This document shows, one piece after another, positions 15,257-24,100 of a DNA stretch of 51,817 nucleotides. The DNA comes from a virus, in the IMG/VR virus record IMGVR_UViG_3300044822_000145, positions 1-51,817 of that record; one strand, given 5' to 3'. A program made the translations under genes and the position numbers. Position 1 is the first letter of the stretch. Each line of letters starts with the position of its first letter. The notes below the pieces were generated by a model. It saw only the letters and a program-made list of their open reading frames with translations, did no database searches and was not told the DNA's origin.

Positions 15257-16729
15257 ATGGCAAATGAGGCCGAGGAAAAGTTAGCCCGAGGCGAGCTTAC
15301 CGATCACGAAGCCGCCGAGGCCGTGAGGGACGGCCTCCTCCCAAGTCCTACGAAGTTTGGGGAATTTTGGCTTTTCGCTCTTCGTGTAACCGGCACGGGA
15401 GCTGCCTTTCGAGACCAATTAGAAGAGTATGCCTATCGACATAAAGAGTTATGGACCTCGCCTGCGTTCCTGGAACGCGCTGCCTCTATCCCGATTATCT
15501 GGGGCCATCCAGAGAAAAGCGGCTTAACCTCGGATGAGTACAGGGAGCGCAGCATCGGTAATGCGGTCCTTAGTTATGTCGAAGGCGACTCCGTTTGGTG
15601 TGTGGCTAAGATATTCGATGCCGATTCCGCAAAACTGATGGAAAACGGCTCTTTTCGGAGTACGAGCCCCGGAGTAACTCCGCCCAAAGGTGCGGAGGCC
15701 ACTAAGTTGGAAGGCGACGAAGGGAAGCGGATTCTGAATGAACCACTTCCGCTCGTTCTCGATCACTTGGCGATCTGCGAGCAAGGCGTGTGGGACGCTG
15801 GCGGCCCCCCAGTCGGCGTAAAACTATCCGCCCTAATTGAGGAGCAATCTGTGACCAAAGAAGAGGAAGAGAAGCTCGCAAAGGAACGCGATGATGCGCG
15901 TTCTCGTGCCGACGCCGCCGAATCGAAGCTGAAGCAGTATGAGGACGCCCGTAAGGACGCCGAGGCCAAGGCAAAAAAGGACGCCGAGGAAGAGAAAGAG
16001 CGCGCCGACAAATCGAAGCGCGACGCGGAAGAGACCGAGCGCCAGGCCGTAGAGAAGGCTGAAAAAGAAAAAGCCGATGCCAAGCGCGACGCCCGCAAGA
16101 GTCGCCACGATTCCGAAAAGCACGACGGAGCGCACAATGACTGCTCCCGGTGCGACGCCTTTGAGAAAGGCGAAGTAGAAGATAAGAAAAAGGATGCTGC
16201 CGCCGCAGTTGAGACCGTGAACCCGGAAATCGACAAGCTGCACGATGCGCGCCGGGCCGATTCCAAGCGAATCGAAGAGCTTGCAGCGGAAATCGCCGCG
16301 CTCAAGAAGCAGCCGACTATGGATGATGCAAATGCGATCGCGACGGCGTACCACCGCTACGATTCGATTTATCAGATGCTTGGCGAGCGGGTACCGCAGC
16401 ATATGCCCGGCGAGTCGCCGATTGCATATCGCCGCCGATTGGCGGACGGCCTTCGCAAGCATACGAAGACCTGGAAAGAGCATGTATTGCACGACGCCGT
16501 GACCGGCCCGGCATTCGACATGCTCGAAGATTCGATTATCAACGAGGCGCTTGCCGAGGCGAAGAACCCGACGCGCACCGATGCGAACGCGGGTCGGCTC
16601 ATCGAGCGAACGACCGAGCAGAACGGGAAGACGCGCACCGAGTTTTACGGAGATTCATCCGTAGCGTTCGCGCCGTTCGAGGCTCCGGTCATGTCGTTCA
16701 AGTTCAAGAAGCCTTCGAAGGCGGCGTAA
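15257..16729 (+). CDS. DUF2213-like prohead protease fused to scaffold, 490 aa
   Basis: Residues about 35-200 resemble DUF2213 prohead protease/scaffold proteins: IPIIWGHPEKSGLTSDEY, IGNAVLSYVEGDSVW, GSFRSTSPGVTPP and LDHLAICEQGVW. Residues about 205-360 are an extended highly charged coiled coil (repeats of KKDAEEEKERA type), the usual scaffold part. A CSRC pair interrupts the coil near residue 297. The last 130 residues are helical and may bind the capsid protein. Cleavage of the scaffold would precede DNA packaging. Confidence 0.75.
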   Translation: MANEAEEKLARGELTDHEAAEAVRDGLLPSPTKFGEFWLFALRVTGTGAAFRDQLEEYAYRHKELWTSPAFLERAASIPIIWGHPEKSGLTSDEYRERSIGNAVLSYVEGDSVWCVAKIFDADSAKLMENGSFRSTSPGVTPPKGAEATKLEGDEGKRILNEPLPLVLDHLAICEQGVWDAGGPPVGVKLSALIEEQSVTKEEEEKLAKERDDARSRADAAESKLKQYEDARKDAEAKAKKDAEEEKERADKSKRDAEETERQAVEKAEKEKADAKRDARKSRHDSEKHDGAHNDCSRCDAFEKGEVEDKKKDAAAAVETVNPEIDKLHDARRADSKRIEELAAEIAALKKQPTMDDANAIATAYHRYDSIYQMLGERVPQHMPGESPIAYRRRLADGLRKHTKTWKEHVLHDAVTGPAFDMLEDSIINEALAEAKNPTRTDANAGRLIERTTEQNGKTRTEFYGDSSVAFAPFEAPVMSFKFKKPSKAA

Positions 16730-17335
16730 ATGAGCAGCATTTCCTTTAATCCGACCATCACGACGAACATATCCGGCGGATTCGTCCTCTCTACTGAAGG
16801 CTACGTCCAGGGCGTCTTTCTCGACGATCCCTCGATGCGCACGCAGCTTGAGGGCGGGCAAGTCGGCAGCGGCGTTACGCAGCCCCTCTGGGGCGGAATA
16901 GCCGTCGCGCTCAACGTGCAGGCGGTCGGCGCGAACGCGCAGGGATCGACCGTGGTTCCCGCCACAAGCGCGGGCACGATCGACGGCTGGACGCTTTTCA
17001 ATCAGGGCATGGCGGGTATCATAACGCCGAGTTCGACGGTTCCATTATATGCGGCGGGTGCATCGATCAACTTCGCGCGTAACGGTTCGCTTCTTCGCGT
17101 TGCGGTCGCGGTGGAAAACACCACGATTCTCAACGCTCTCGCGAATGCGGCAGCGAACGTCGCGCTCTATTGGGACCCGACGAACCTGTGCATCACCAAT
17201 AGCGCAGGCGGGAACTACGCGCTACCGGCGGCTACGCAGTTGCTAGCACTGAGCGCGACGAGCAAGACGGTAACATACAGCGGCGGCAACGCAACCTGGA
17301 ATGCGACCGGCCCGGCCGCGATCATTCGGATATAG
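16730..17335 (+). CDS. Putative capsid decoration/cement protein, 201 aa
   Basis: ATG at 16730 follows the scaffold stop directly. The protein is beta-rich with low charge and many Ala/Gly/Thr residues (GGFVLSTEGYVQGVFLDDP; SINFARNGSLLRVAVAVEN). Its place between scaffold and major capsid genes is the usual site for a structural head protein. The call rests on position and composition only. Confidence 0.6.
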   Translation: MSSISFNPTITTNISGGFVLSTEGYVQGVFLDDPSMRTQLEGGQVGSGVTQPLWGGIAVALNVQAVGANAQGSTVVPATSAGTIDGWTLFNQGMAGIITPSSTVPLYAAGASINFARNGSLLRVAVAVENTTILNALANAAANVALYWDPTNLCITNSAGGNYALPAATQLLALSATSKTVTYSGGNATWNATGPAAIIRI

Positions 17336-17349
17336 GAGCGCATTAAAAC

Positions 17350-18366
17350 ATGCCAGTAATTGCACCGGCCCGCGTCCTCGTTCATCCGAATCGCATTGAG
17401 CCGAACCTGATAATCACGATTGCGCAGCCGTCCGGCTTTATGCAGGGATTGGGCGGGAAGAAGCTTCGGCAGTTGTTATCCGACAACGATAAGGTCGTCT
17501 ATCAAAACCATGTCGATGTACGCACCGCCGTTGCCGCGCAGCAGGCCGCAGCGAACGTGTTGCCCTCCGCGACGATCACGCTGGACTACATTCAGACGCT
17601 CACCTACCTGATTCGTACGCGCCAGGACTACAACGAACTCGACGTTGCCGATGCGGGCGAATATAACGTCGCCCTTCCGGCGGCGTATCGTCTCGCGGCG
17701 CGGCAGGGGATCTATCAGTTCATCCGTGCGGCCTTCCTCTATGGCGTGAATGCTTCCAATTCCGAAGGCATTATCAACACTCCGAACGCGACGGCGGTTA
17801 CGTTGCCTCCCGATACCTTCGGCGACACGACGCTACGAACATACGACGCGGGGCAGCTCGCGATATGGTTTAACTCGCAGATTCAGGGTGCGCTCCAATC
17901 CATGTTCCGCCTCGGCATGCCGGGTCGCGTGGTCCTGCTCGGGCCGCAACGCATCATCGGTACGCTCCAATGGCAAGATATCGTGCAGGTTACGTCCTAC
18001 CAGCGCCCCGGTGCGGGTACGGCGACGACGGGGCAAGTCGTCTCCAAGATCGGCGATGAGAACGACGTCACGATTGATTGGGCATACGACGACACCTTGA
18101 TCGGCAAGGGCGCGGGCGGTACGGACGCCGTGCTCCTACTCGTTCCCGAAGCGGTTGTGCCGACAATCCCCGGCATCAATACGAACGAATTCGCGAAGCT
18201 CTCGCCCACGACGGATGCGATGATCCTTCAATATACCAACGTTGCCGCGCCGATCGAAATCACAACGCCGATTCCCGAAGGGCTCGACGTGGTGAGTATG
18301 CAGCGCATTACCTCGGGCTGGGCGCCCCGTCCGAACGCCGTGAACGTACTTTCGCTGCCCTATTAG
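17350..18366 (+). CDS. Major capsid protein (DUF2184-like), 338 aa
   Basis: A ribosome site (AGGAG) precedes ATG at 17350. Length, position and motifs such as LDYIQTLTYLIRTRQDYNEL, YRLAARQGIYQFIRAAFLYG and AVVPTIPGINTNEFAKLSP fit the DUF2184 major capsid family, which has the HK97 fold. The Arg-rich middle and the C-terminal beta segment (ITSGWAPRPNAVNVL) are typical. A terminator follows after one more small gene. Confidence 0.85.
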   Translation: MPVIAPARVLVHPNRIEPNLIITIAQPSGFMQGLGGKKLRQLLSDNDKVVYQNHVDVRTAVAAQQAAANVLPSATITLDYIQTLTYLIRTRQDYNELDVADAGEYNVALPAAYRLAARQGIYQFIRAAFLYGVNASNSEGIINTPNATAVTLPPDTFGDTTLRTYDAGQLAIWFNSQIQGALQSMFRLGMPGRVVLLGPQRIIGTLQWQDIVQVTSYQRPGAGTATTGQVVSKIGDENDVTIDWAYDDTLIGKGAGGTDAVLLLVPEAVVPTIPGINTNEFAKLSPTTDAMILQYTNVAAPIEITTPIPEGLDVVSMQRITSGWAPRPNAVNVLSLPY

Positions 18367-18367
18367 C

Positions 18368-18637
18368 ATGACGGATGAAGAAAATATCCCTAGGCCGACA
18401 TGCGGGCGTATCGTGCATTACGTTTCACGAAGCGGGACCGGGGATATTTGGGCAGCGATCGTTATGAAGGACCCTGCGGCTCCTCGCGGGTTGCGCGTCG
18501 ATCTTACCGTTTTTGGCCTGACCGGCCCGCGTATAGAAGAAGACGTTCCGTACGATAAAGACAATCATCCGGGTTCTTGGCATTGGATGGCGTACCAGCT
18601 CGGTCAGGCGTCCTTGGGGAAAAAACCGGGGACATGA
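18368..18637 (+). CDS. Small conserved phage protein of unknown function, 89 aa
   Basis: The gene starts one base after the capsid stop. The pattern GRIVHYVSRSGTGDIWAAIV, then DLTVFGLTG, then PGSWHW resembles a small protein found in many tailed phages whose role is unknown; it looks like a compact beta-barrel. A hairpin terminator follows. Confidence 0.6.
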   Translation: MTDEENIPRPTCGRIVHYVSRSGTGDIWAAIVMKDPAAPRGLRVDLTVFGLTGPRIEEDVPYDKDNHPGSWHWMAYQLGQASLGKKPGT

Positions 18638-18648
18638 ATTAGGCATGG

Positions 18649-18678
18649 AACGCCCCGGCAAGTAGTCAGGGCGTTTTT
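18649..18678 (+). terminator. Rho-independent terminator after the capsid gene
   Basis: A stem AACGCCC / GGGCGTT with a 13-base loop is followed by a T run (18674-18678). It sits between the small gene ending at 18637 and the gene starting at 18696, and could lower expression of tail genes relative to capsid. Confidence 0.75.
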
Positions 18679-18695
18679 CTTGAAAGAAGGACTCC

Positions 18696-19220
18696 ATGCA
18701 GCTTCTCGTCGGCAATCCCACGCTCCAGACCGTGCATTTCCATTACCGCGTGCCGGAAGTGGAACGCGCGCTCATTGCCGAGATTCCGCCGGGAAGCCAG
18801 GCGCATCTCATGCCGATGGATCTCAGCGAAGCGCAAATCAAGGCGATCATTCCGCAACTTGAGCGCTACGGCGGCGTGCCCGAATCCGATATCGTGAACA
18901 TGAAAACGGCGCATAGCCTCGTGTTCTCGGTGCGCAAGCCGATAACGGAAAACCAGCTCAACACGGCCCGCGAGAAAGACGAGCAAATCCGCCAAAAAAT
19001 CTCCGACCAGGAAACGGAGAACGCGGGCGTCGCGACGATCCCCTCGGTGCTTCCCCAAGCTATTCAGCAGCGCATGCACCAGACACAGCAGAACTCGACG
19101 TTGCATGTTGAGCAAATCAGTAACTTGGAAGGCGAGCATCCGCAGACGATCAAGGGCGGCGTGAATACGACCGTCACCGTCTCCAAAAAGGCCGGCGCAC
19201 GCGAGCGCAAAGAGGGCTAA
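18696..19220 (+). CDS. Hypothetical structural or assembly protein, 174 aa
   Basis: A ribosome site (AAGGA) precedes the ATG. The first 60 residues are a beta domain (VHFHYRVPEVERALIAEIPPG), followed by a polar helical region and a Gln/Thr-rich C-terminus. Similar proteins follow capsid genes in related phages as I recall, without assigned function. It is expressed after the terminator. Confidence 0.55.
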   Translation: MQLLVGNPTLQTVHFHYRVPEVERALIAEIPPGSQAHLMPMDLSEAQIKAIIPQLERYGGVPESDIVNMKTAHSLVFSVRKPITENQLNTAREKDEQIRQKISDQETENAGVATIPSVLPQAIQQRMHQTQQNSTLHVEQISNLEGEHPQTIKGGVNTTVTVSKKAGARERKEG

Positions 19221-19817
19221 GTGAGCGTCACCGGAACCGGCGCGTCATCTCAGGCCGAGCAGACCGCGAACGGGATCGGTGCGGAGACGCCCACGAACGG
19301 CTTCCTCTGGCCGAATCGACCGAACATTATCGACTTTTGGTTTTGGTTGCAAACGAATGTATCCATCCCGCAGGCCGCGCTTCCCGCGACATCGCCCTAT
19401 CCGCAGTACGCGTTATGGCAGGCGCTCGAACTCGTTCTGTGCGATCGCGGCGTGCCGTTCCGCAATGGGATGAACTTCGAGTATAGCGAGCCTACACCGA
19501 GGAATCTCTGGGGCGGCATTAGCTACACGCTTGCCGTCTATAATTGCGCGACGCATCTTTTATTCGGCATCGCGCCGGATCAGCCGGGACAGAACTTCTT
19601 TACCTCCGCGCGTGCGAACAGCGGATACTCACTCGTGAACCCTTCAACGGGCCTCGTAGCAGCATCGTCCGACGTAACCACAAGCTCGACACTTGCAGCC
19701 CCTGAGTGGGCATCGAGACTTACCGTCGATCAATTGGATTTTTATAAGACGCCGTGGGGGCGCTATTTTCTATCGTACAATCAGAAGTATGGGCCGACAG
19801 TCTGGGGCCTGACCTAG
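19221..19817 (+). CDS. Head-tail region structural protein with GASxQAxQTA motif, 198 aa
   Basis: GTG at 19221 follows the previous stop with no gap. Residues 4-20 carry TGTGASSQAEQTANGIG, a motif shared with three other genes of this genome. The rest is aromatic-rich and globular (FWFWLQTNVSIPQAALPA; NLWGGISYTLAVYNCATHL). Position after the head genes suggests a head-completion or neck protein. Confidence 0.6.
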   Translation: MSVTGTGASSQAEQTANGIGAETPTNGFLWPNRPNIIDFWFWLQTNVSIPQAALPATSPYPQYALWQALELVLCDRGVPFRNGMNFEYSEPTPRNLWGGISYTLAVYNCATHLLFGIAPDQPGQNFFTSARANSGYSLVNPSTGLVAASSDVTTSSTLAAPEWASRLTVDQLDFYKTPWGRYFLSYNQKYGPTVWGLT

Positions 19818-19952
19818 ATGATATGCCAATACTGCTCCACCGAGATGCGCGAGGTGGATCAATGGGTACAAAACGACAGCGGCAGCGGGGAGTATCTCAC
19901 GCGATGGTATGTTTGCGTTAACGCGCGTTGCCCTGGAAGAGAGAGGCGATAA
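19818..19952 (+). CDS. Small zinc-ribbon-like protein, 44 aa
   Basis: ATG at 19818 directly follows the previous TAG. The protein begins MICQYCSTEMREVDQW and ends with VCVNARCPGRERR, giving CxxC and a second C-x4-C pair, a compact zinc ribbon. It is likely real because it is tightly packed between genes in the same direction. Confidence 0.5.
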   Translation: MICQYCSTEMREVDQWVQNDSGSGEYLTRWYVCVNARCPGRERR

Positions 19953-20108
19953 ATGCAGCTACATGATGAATCCCCAATCGTCTCCGTCTGGTGGACCTGT
20001 GTAGCTTCCCGAACGAACGAATGCGGCGACTTCCTGGCGCTTGCAAGCGAAGATACGCCTTCATGTCCTGACTGCGGAGAGACGGCATGTGAAAGGATTA
20101 TGTACTAG
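19953..20108 (+). CDS. Small Cys-rich protein, 51 aa
   Basis: ATG at 19953 directly follows the previous TAA, and the TAG at 20106-20108 directly precedes the next ATG. Six cysteines include CPDCGETAC near the C-terminus, suggesting zinc binding. No family is recognised. Confidence 0.5.
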   Translation: MQLHDESPIVSVWWTCVASRTNECGDFLALASEDTPSCPDCGETACERIMY

Positions 20109-20624
20109 ATGCCAACCTTACACTTGGGCGTTTTGGATATGCATTATTCCGACGCGAACGGCGGCGATCCATCGCAGACCACGGGCGAAGTCGCGGAGAA
20201 ACTTGAGAAAAAGTACCACATCATGGAAATCTTCTATGAGTCGCGCAAGCATTCGATAGCGGATTATCTCGCGGAAGACATGGCGCATTCGCTAGAGCGC
20301 ATCATCAAGGGCAAAGGCATCGCAGGCAGCAAGGGCGCGTCTTTCTCAAACAAGTATCACGGTATCAGCGAGATCTACGAACGCTCAAGCCTAACGTACG
20401 GCGCGGATCAAAAGATCGAACGCGACTTCCGCAAGTTCATCTTCTCGAATGAATTGCAAAAGTTGAGCCTTGCGCTTACGGGCGCACCGATCTCGCAAGC
20501 GGCGGCAAGCGGCGTGAATCATCGCTTTAAACGGCCCTATGCGAAGAAGAATCGCGCGAGAATTGCGTTTGTAGATACGGGGTTGTTCGTAAGTAGTTTT
20601 AGATCATGGGTTAGCAAGACGTAA
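20109..20624 (+). CDS. Neck/tail-completion-like protein, 171 aa
   Basis: Helical N-terminal half (GEVAEKLEKKYHIMEIFYES) and a basic C-terminal half ending FVDTGLFVSSFRSWV. The DTG-L-x-x-SF-R-x-W ending is common to tail-completion or neck proteins that bridge head and tail in myoviruses as I recall. Its position between head and tail genes supports this. Confidence 0.55.
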   Translation: MPTLHLGVLDMHYSDANGGDPSQTTGEVAEKLEKKYHIMEIFYESRKHSIADYLAEDMAHSLERIIKGKGIAGSKGASFSNKYHGISEIYERSSLTYGADQKIERDFRKFIFSNELQKLSLALTGAPISQAAASGVNHRFKRPYAKKNRARIAFVDTGLFVSSFRSWVSKT

Positions 20625-21688
20625 TGCCGAGCGCGCAAGAAGCGAGCGGACAACAATCAGCGATTCAATCTGCCCTGGACGCAGGCCTGAATTCAATTGC
20701 GCAGCGGCAGCAGGTGCAGTTTCAACGGTACACGCGCATTGCTCTCGCGTCGGACGGCAGCGTATTCTGGGTTGCGCAACAGGCCGTCGTCATGACCGCG
20801 ATCGGTTCGCTTCATTACGCGACGGACAGAGAACAATCGGAAACCAGCACCCTCGGCTTATCGGATGTGATCTTCAGTAGTGAATCGGAGATAACGCAAT
20901 TCTCGGCGATTGCTCCCGATTTTATGTGGATTGGGCGATGGGATATTCCGAACGCGCCGCCGTTGCGCGTCGCATTTTCGCATCTCGGCAACCTCTTCCG
21001 AGAAGCGGAAATTTTTCATTACACCGGCACGGCGATCACGGCGCTCATGCTGCCGAACATCATCGACAATCCCGCCGACATCCCCGCAGGTCCAATCGTA
21101 AGCAATAGCCTGCCGATATGGCTTTCGATGGGACAGATTACCGGACAAACTGTCCCTTGCTTCGCCTCATTTTTAGTGCCGGAAAATTTGCCCCCACCGT
21201 ATATCTCCGTGCATATCGAGCCTACCATGACCGAGGCGCTCGCAGCGGCTCCCCTTATCGGCCCTTGGCCGGGCGCTACGGAACCAAACAGCGGCGATTC
21301 GCCCCTCCATGACCTCGCCGGCTCTCAGCTTTGCCGCGACGATGTGACGCTCACGCTCTATGGCTTCAGTAACGATGCCGCATGGCAATATCTCGTCGCG
21401 ATCTACGAGGCATCGTATAACGGGACGATGGGGTTCGGATTCGCAAACTCCCCTGCGATTCAGGATGAAAAGCATCTTTCCAGAGAATTGGCGGCAATCG
21501 CGCAAAAGAAAACCTTGCATATCAGCGCCAACTACCTACAAGGCACCGCCGACGCGGTAGCTCGCAGGCTCATCCTCTCCGCTATGCTTTCGAACATCGA
21601 GGTCATCGGGGGCGTGACGCCGACCGGGACAGGGGCAAGCACGCAGGCGCCGCAAACGGCTTCGGGAGTGGGAAGCGTTTATGAATGA
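20624..21688 (+). CDS. Structural (fibre-type) protein, upstream part of an HNH-split gene, 354 aa
   Basis: The stop and start overlap with the previous gene. The body is a beta-rich structural protein with no recognised enzymatic motif. It ends TPTGTGASTQAPQTASGVG plus five residues, and then a stop. In the protein at 24101 the same motif continues directly into a C-terminal beta domain beginning DAGGY; here that domain is found in a separate reading frame at 22439 after an HNH gene. The gene was therefore probably longer (about 450 residues) and was split by the insertion. Confidence 0.7.
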   Translation: MPSAQEASGQQSAIQSALDAGLNSIAQRQQVQFQRYTRIALASDGSVFWVAQQAVVMTAIGSLHYATDREQSETSTLGLSDVIFSSESEITQFSAIAPDFMWIGRWDIPNAPPLRVAFSHLGNLFREAEIFHYTGTAITALMLPNIIDNPADIPAGPIVSNSLPIWLSMGQITGQTVPCFASFLVPENLPPPYISVHIEPTMTEALAAAPLIGPWPGATEPNSGDSPLHDLAGSQLCRDDVTLTLYGFSNDAAWQYLVAIYEASYNGTMGFGFANSPAIQDEKHLSRELAAIAQKKTLHISANYLQGTADAVARRLILSAMLSNIEVIGGVTPTGTGASTQAPQTASGVGSVYE

Positions 21689-21738
21689 CATGTGCGACAG
21701 TGGGAAGCATTCGATCCGTTGTCTAATCCATTTATGTC

Positions 21739-22431
21739 ATGCCAAAAAAAGCAATCGACCCTATTGTGAGATTTTTTCAGTATGTAGATAAAAATGGTCC
21801 GATTCGAAATGCCTCTCGGTGTTGGCTATGGACCGGAGCAAGAACTTATATTCCTGGAAAGCCGGCAAGTAGCGGATATGGAAGATTTGGATTAGGCGGC
21901 AAAAATCGGCATGCCCATATTGTTTCTTGGGAACTTTTTCGCGGGCCAACTAACGGAGCATGGGTACTTCATCGGTGCGACAATCCGCCATGCGTCAACC
22001 CAGATCACTTATTTTTAGGTGACAATACCGCCAATCAAACAGATAGCCTTCTCAAGGGTCGTAGCAGAGCGGCTATGCTCGCCAGTGCTACCCATTGCAA
22101 GCGCGGTCATGAATTCACCCCAGAAAATACCCTGCACGTTAAGCGGTCTGATGACTCTAGCAAATGGATGAGGCAATGCAAAACTTGTGGGCGAATGCGG
22201 GGACGAGTACATGACGCAAAACGTAGACCTCGGATTAGGGTACGCAAGCCATGCGTAAAGCGTCCGCCTATTACGCATTGCAAGCATGGGCATGAATTCA
22301 CCCCCGAGAATACTATTTTATGGGGGCTCAATGATGGATCTGAAAAACTATGGAGACAATGCAGAACTTGTCAACGAGTTAGGGGGCGTGAGTTTGCCAT
22401 GAAGTACAGATTCCGAATGCGCCATAACTAG
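21739..22431 (+). CDS. HNH endonuclease (HNH_3 type) inside a split structural gene, 230 aa
   Basis: The HNH core is at residues about 55-95: RHAHIVSWELFRGP, then WVLHRCDNPPCVNPDHLFLG, where the paired histidines and the terminal N/H are the catalytic and metal residues. Two copies of a zinc unit (CKRGHEFTPENT and CKHGHEFTPENT, each with a later CKTC or CRTC) follow at about 119 and 180, a known tail of phage homing nucleases. The composition is more A+T-rich than its surroundings. Only about 50 bases upstream and 7 downstream separate it from the split halves, too little for a group I intron. Confidence 0.9.
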   Translation: MPKKAIDPIVRFFQYVDKNGPIRNASRCWLWTGARTYIPGKPASSGYGRFGLGGKNRHAHIVSWELFRGPTNGAWVLHRCDNPPCVNPDHLFLGDNTANQTDSLLKGRSRAAMLASATHCKRGHEFTPENTLHVKRSDDSSKWMRQCKTCGRMRGRVHDAKRRPRIRVRKPCVKRPPITHCKHGHEFTPENTILWGLNDGSEKLWRQCRTCQRVRGREFAMKYRFRMRHN

Positions 22432-22438
22432 CGGCGAC

Positions 22439-22720
22439 GTGGGGCCGATCCTCCTGATTGACGCGGGCGGCTATTCGCTCACGGGTTCCACCTGCACCCT
22501 TCTCGCCGCGCCCGGCCGCTGGAAGAAGCTTCTCGGTCGCCCTACGACGTTCTCGCCGGTTGTCGTCTCGCAAGACGGCCTGAGCGGAGCGTACACCCAG
22601 AACGGGAACGACTTCACGACGAGCGGGCCTTGGACGATTGAACTGCAAGTACAGACGCAGGACGGCCAAACGATCACCTCGCCGCCTGGATATATTTTCG
22701 TGTTTCCTAGAATTGCCTGA
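22439..22720 (+). CDS. C-terminal beta domain, downstream part of an HNH-split gene, 93 aa
   Basis: The frame is open slightly upstream of the GTG at 22439. It encodes ILLIDAGGYSLTGSTCTLL..., co-linear with the C-terminus of the 24101 protein (AIVMDAGGYDMTGCTATLI...), including QDGLSGAYTQNGNDF against NNGLTGVYREMNEEF and TSPPG near the end. This resembles the N-terminal/Ig-like fold of BppU-type baseplate or fibre proteins. Whether this fragment is still translated from the GTG or is a remnant is unknown. Confidence 0.65.
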   Translation: MGPILLIDAGGYSLTGSTCTLLAAPGRWKKLLGRPTTFSPVVVSQDGLSGAYTQNGNDFTTSGPWTIELQVQTQDGQTITSPPGYIFVFPRIA

Positions 22721-22742
22721 CCTTGAGGAGAGCAACCCTGAC

Positions 22743-23777
22743 ATGAGCATGATCGACGCGTTTCATCCCTGGGGCGGGAACGGGAAACAACTTCGCAATG
22801 GTATCGAGGACATACGCGAAGACGTTGCGCTCATGACGCGCGGCGTGCTCGATGCGAAGAGTCTGTGGAGCGGATACACGCGCGTCAAGAATCCGGTTGA
22901 AGTCCGCGTCTTCGAGGGCCGGAAAATGGAGAAGCTCGGCGCGCGCATGATCGCGGATCGTGTGATCGATGATCTCGGAAATGTGGATCGCGCGCATTGG
23001 CGATTTCGCGGGGATCGCGTCGATTTTAACGATCCGCGCTGGTCGTCCGCGATCAATCAAATTCGGCGTACGCACAATCTGCAAGTTACCATGGGCATAA
23101 ACCAATGGCTTCGCAGCTTGTGCTTCGGTGATGTCACGGCAAATTCCACAAGCTACACGGGCGTCACCGGGACGGCGACTTCTACATCTGCAACCTCACT
23201 CACGAACACGGGCGCAGCTTTTCCGACGACGGGCGGCGTGAATACGGGGCTTCCTGGGCATGTTGTGTATTGCCCCGCAGCAGGCGTTTACGGCGTGATA
23301 ACGGCGAACACAGCGACCGTTCTCACCGTCGATCAGTGGACCTCGCAGAGCAGCGCAACGGGTGCAGCAGGGTCAACCCCCGCAGGCACGGCGATCTATT
23401 CCATTTGCCCCGGCGCGGGAATCGCCGGATGGATTGGCCTCTCGACCAATTCTGCCGCAGCCGCAGCAGGCGACGTACTGCGTACGGCAGACGGCCTTTT
23501 TGCCGACGGCACAACGGGCGCGGCGGCGACGGAGCAAACGACGAACGGGCTGTCACGCGCGTACGTGCAAGCAACGCTTCCAGCTAGCACGCAGTCGCAG
23601 TTCGCCTATACCTGGACATACACAGGCTCTACAACCGTCGCAATTGCGAAAGCAGTTTTGTGCAACAGTAAGGCCGCAGCGGGTTCTTTGCTTGTCCTAG
23701 AAACGCTTTTGAGCGCAGTGGCAACCGTGGCAGCTTCAGGCGACACATGTGCTTTGACCTGGGTAATCACCGTTTAG
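22743..23777 (+). CDS. Tail-fibre or adsorption-apparatus protein, 344 aa
   Basis: ATG at 22743 has GAGGAG upstream; the longer upstream frame only shadows the previous gene. Residues 1-120 are polar and mixed (DAFHPWGGNGKQLRNG; WRFRGDRVDFNDPRWSSA), and the rest is Ala/Thr/Gly-rich beta sequence (AGIAGWIGLSTNSAAAAAGD) typical of fibre shafts or tips. No enzyme motif is seen. Confidence 0.6.
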   Translation: MSMIDAFHPWGGNGKQLRNGIEDIREDVALMTRGVLDAKSLWSGYTRVKNPVEVRVFEGRKMEKLGARMIADRVIDDLGNVDRAHWRFRGDRVDFNDPRWSSAINQIRRTHNLQVTMGINQWLRSLCFGDVTANSTSYTGVTGTATSTSATSLTNTGAAFPTTGGVNTGLPGHVVYCPAAGVYGVITANTATVLTVDQWTSQSSATGAAGSTPAGTAIYSICPGAGIAGWIGLSTNSAAAAAGDVLRTADGLFADGTTGAAATEQTTNGLSRAYVQATLPASTQSQFAYTWTYTGSTTVAIAKAVLCNSKAAAGSLLVLETLLSAVATVAASGDTCALTWVITV

Positions 23778-23801
23778 TAGTATTTAGGAAAGAGGATGAG
23801 A

Positions 23802-24038
23802 ATGCCTGACCCTTACAAGATCACCGTCGAATCCACGCCGACGCAGCAAACCGATCTCAACGAGACGCATCGGACCTTGCTCTCGTCGATTGCCGAACGC
23901 TTTGCGGCGCTCGGGCATACGGTGCATCGCATTCGCTTGGATCACGGCTCGCTACGCGGCGGCGCGAAAACCTGGAAGCCCGGAGACGATGCGCCGACGG
24001 ATGAGCTTGTCGCGCATGTGACGCCAGCCCCCCACTAA
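23802..24038 (+). CDS. Hypothetical protein, 78 aa
   Basis: AGGAAAGAGG abuts the in-frame ATG at 23796 but is 6 bases from the ATG at 23802, so 23802 is the likely start (MPDPYKITVESTPTQQTD). It has a helical centre and a basic C-terminal half (RIRLDHGSLRGGAKTWKPGD). It is probably a small structural or assembly protein; no family is known. Confidence 0.55.
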   Translation: MPDPYKITVESTPTQQTDLNETHRTLLSSIAERFAALGHTVHRIRLDHGSLRGGAKTWKPGDDAPTDELVAHVTPAPH

Positions 24039-24052
24039 GTCCTATGGATACA

Positions 24053-24084
24053 GGCGCACTCGTTGCATCGATGAACGATGCGCC
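24053..24084 (+). promoter_or_regulatory. Hairpin upstream of the repeat-fibre gene
   Basis: GGCGCACTCGT pairs with ACGATGCGCC (one mismatch) around an 11-base loop, ending 16 bases before the ATG at 24101. No T run follows at once, though GGTTTTAA comes shortly after. It may be a weak terminator or an mRNA structure regulating the fibre gene, which has no clear ribosome site. Confidence 0.4.
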
Positions 24085-24100
24085 TCATCGGCGGTTTTAA

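Noticed and set aside
21689-22438. Group I intron carrying the HNH gene
   Set aside because: Only about 57 non-coding bases surround the nuclease gene, too few for the ribozyme core, and no core motif was recognised.
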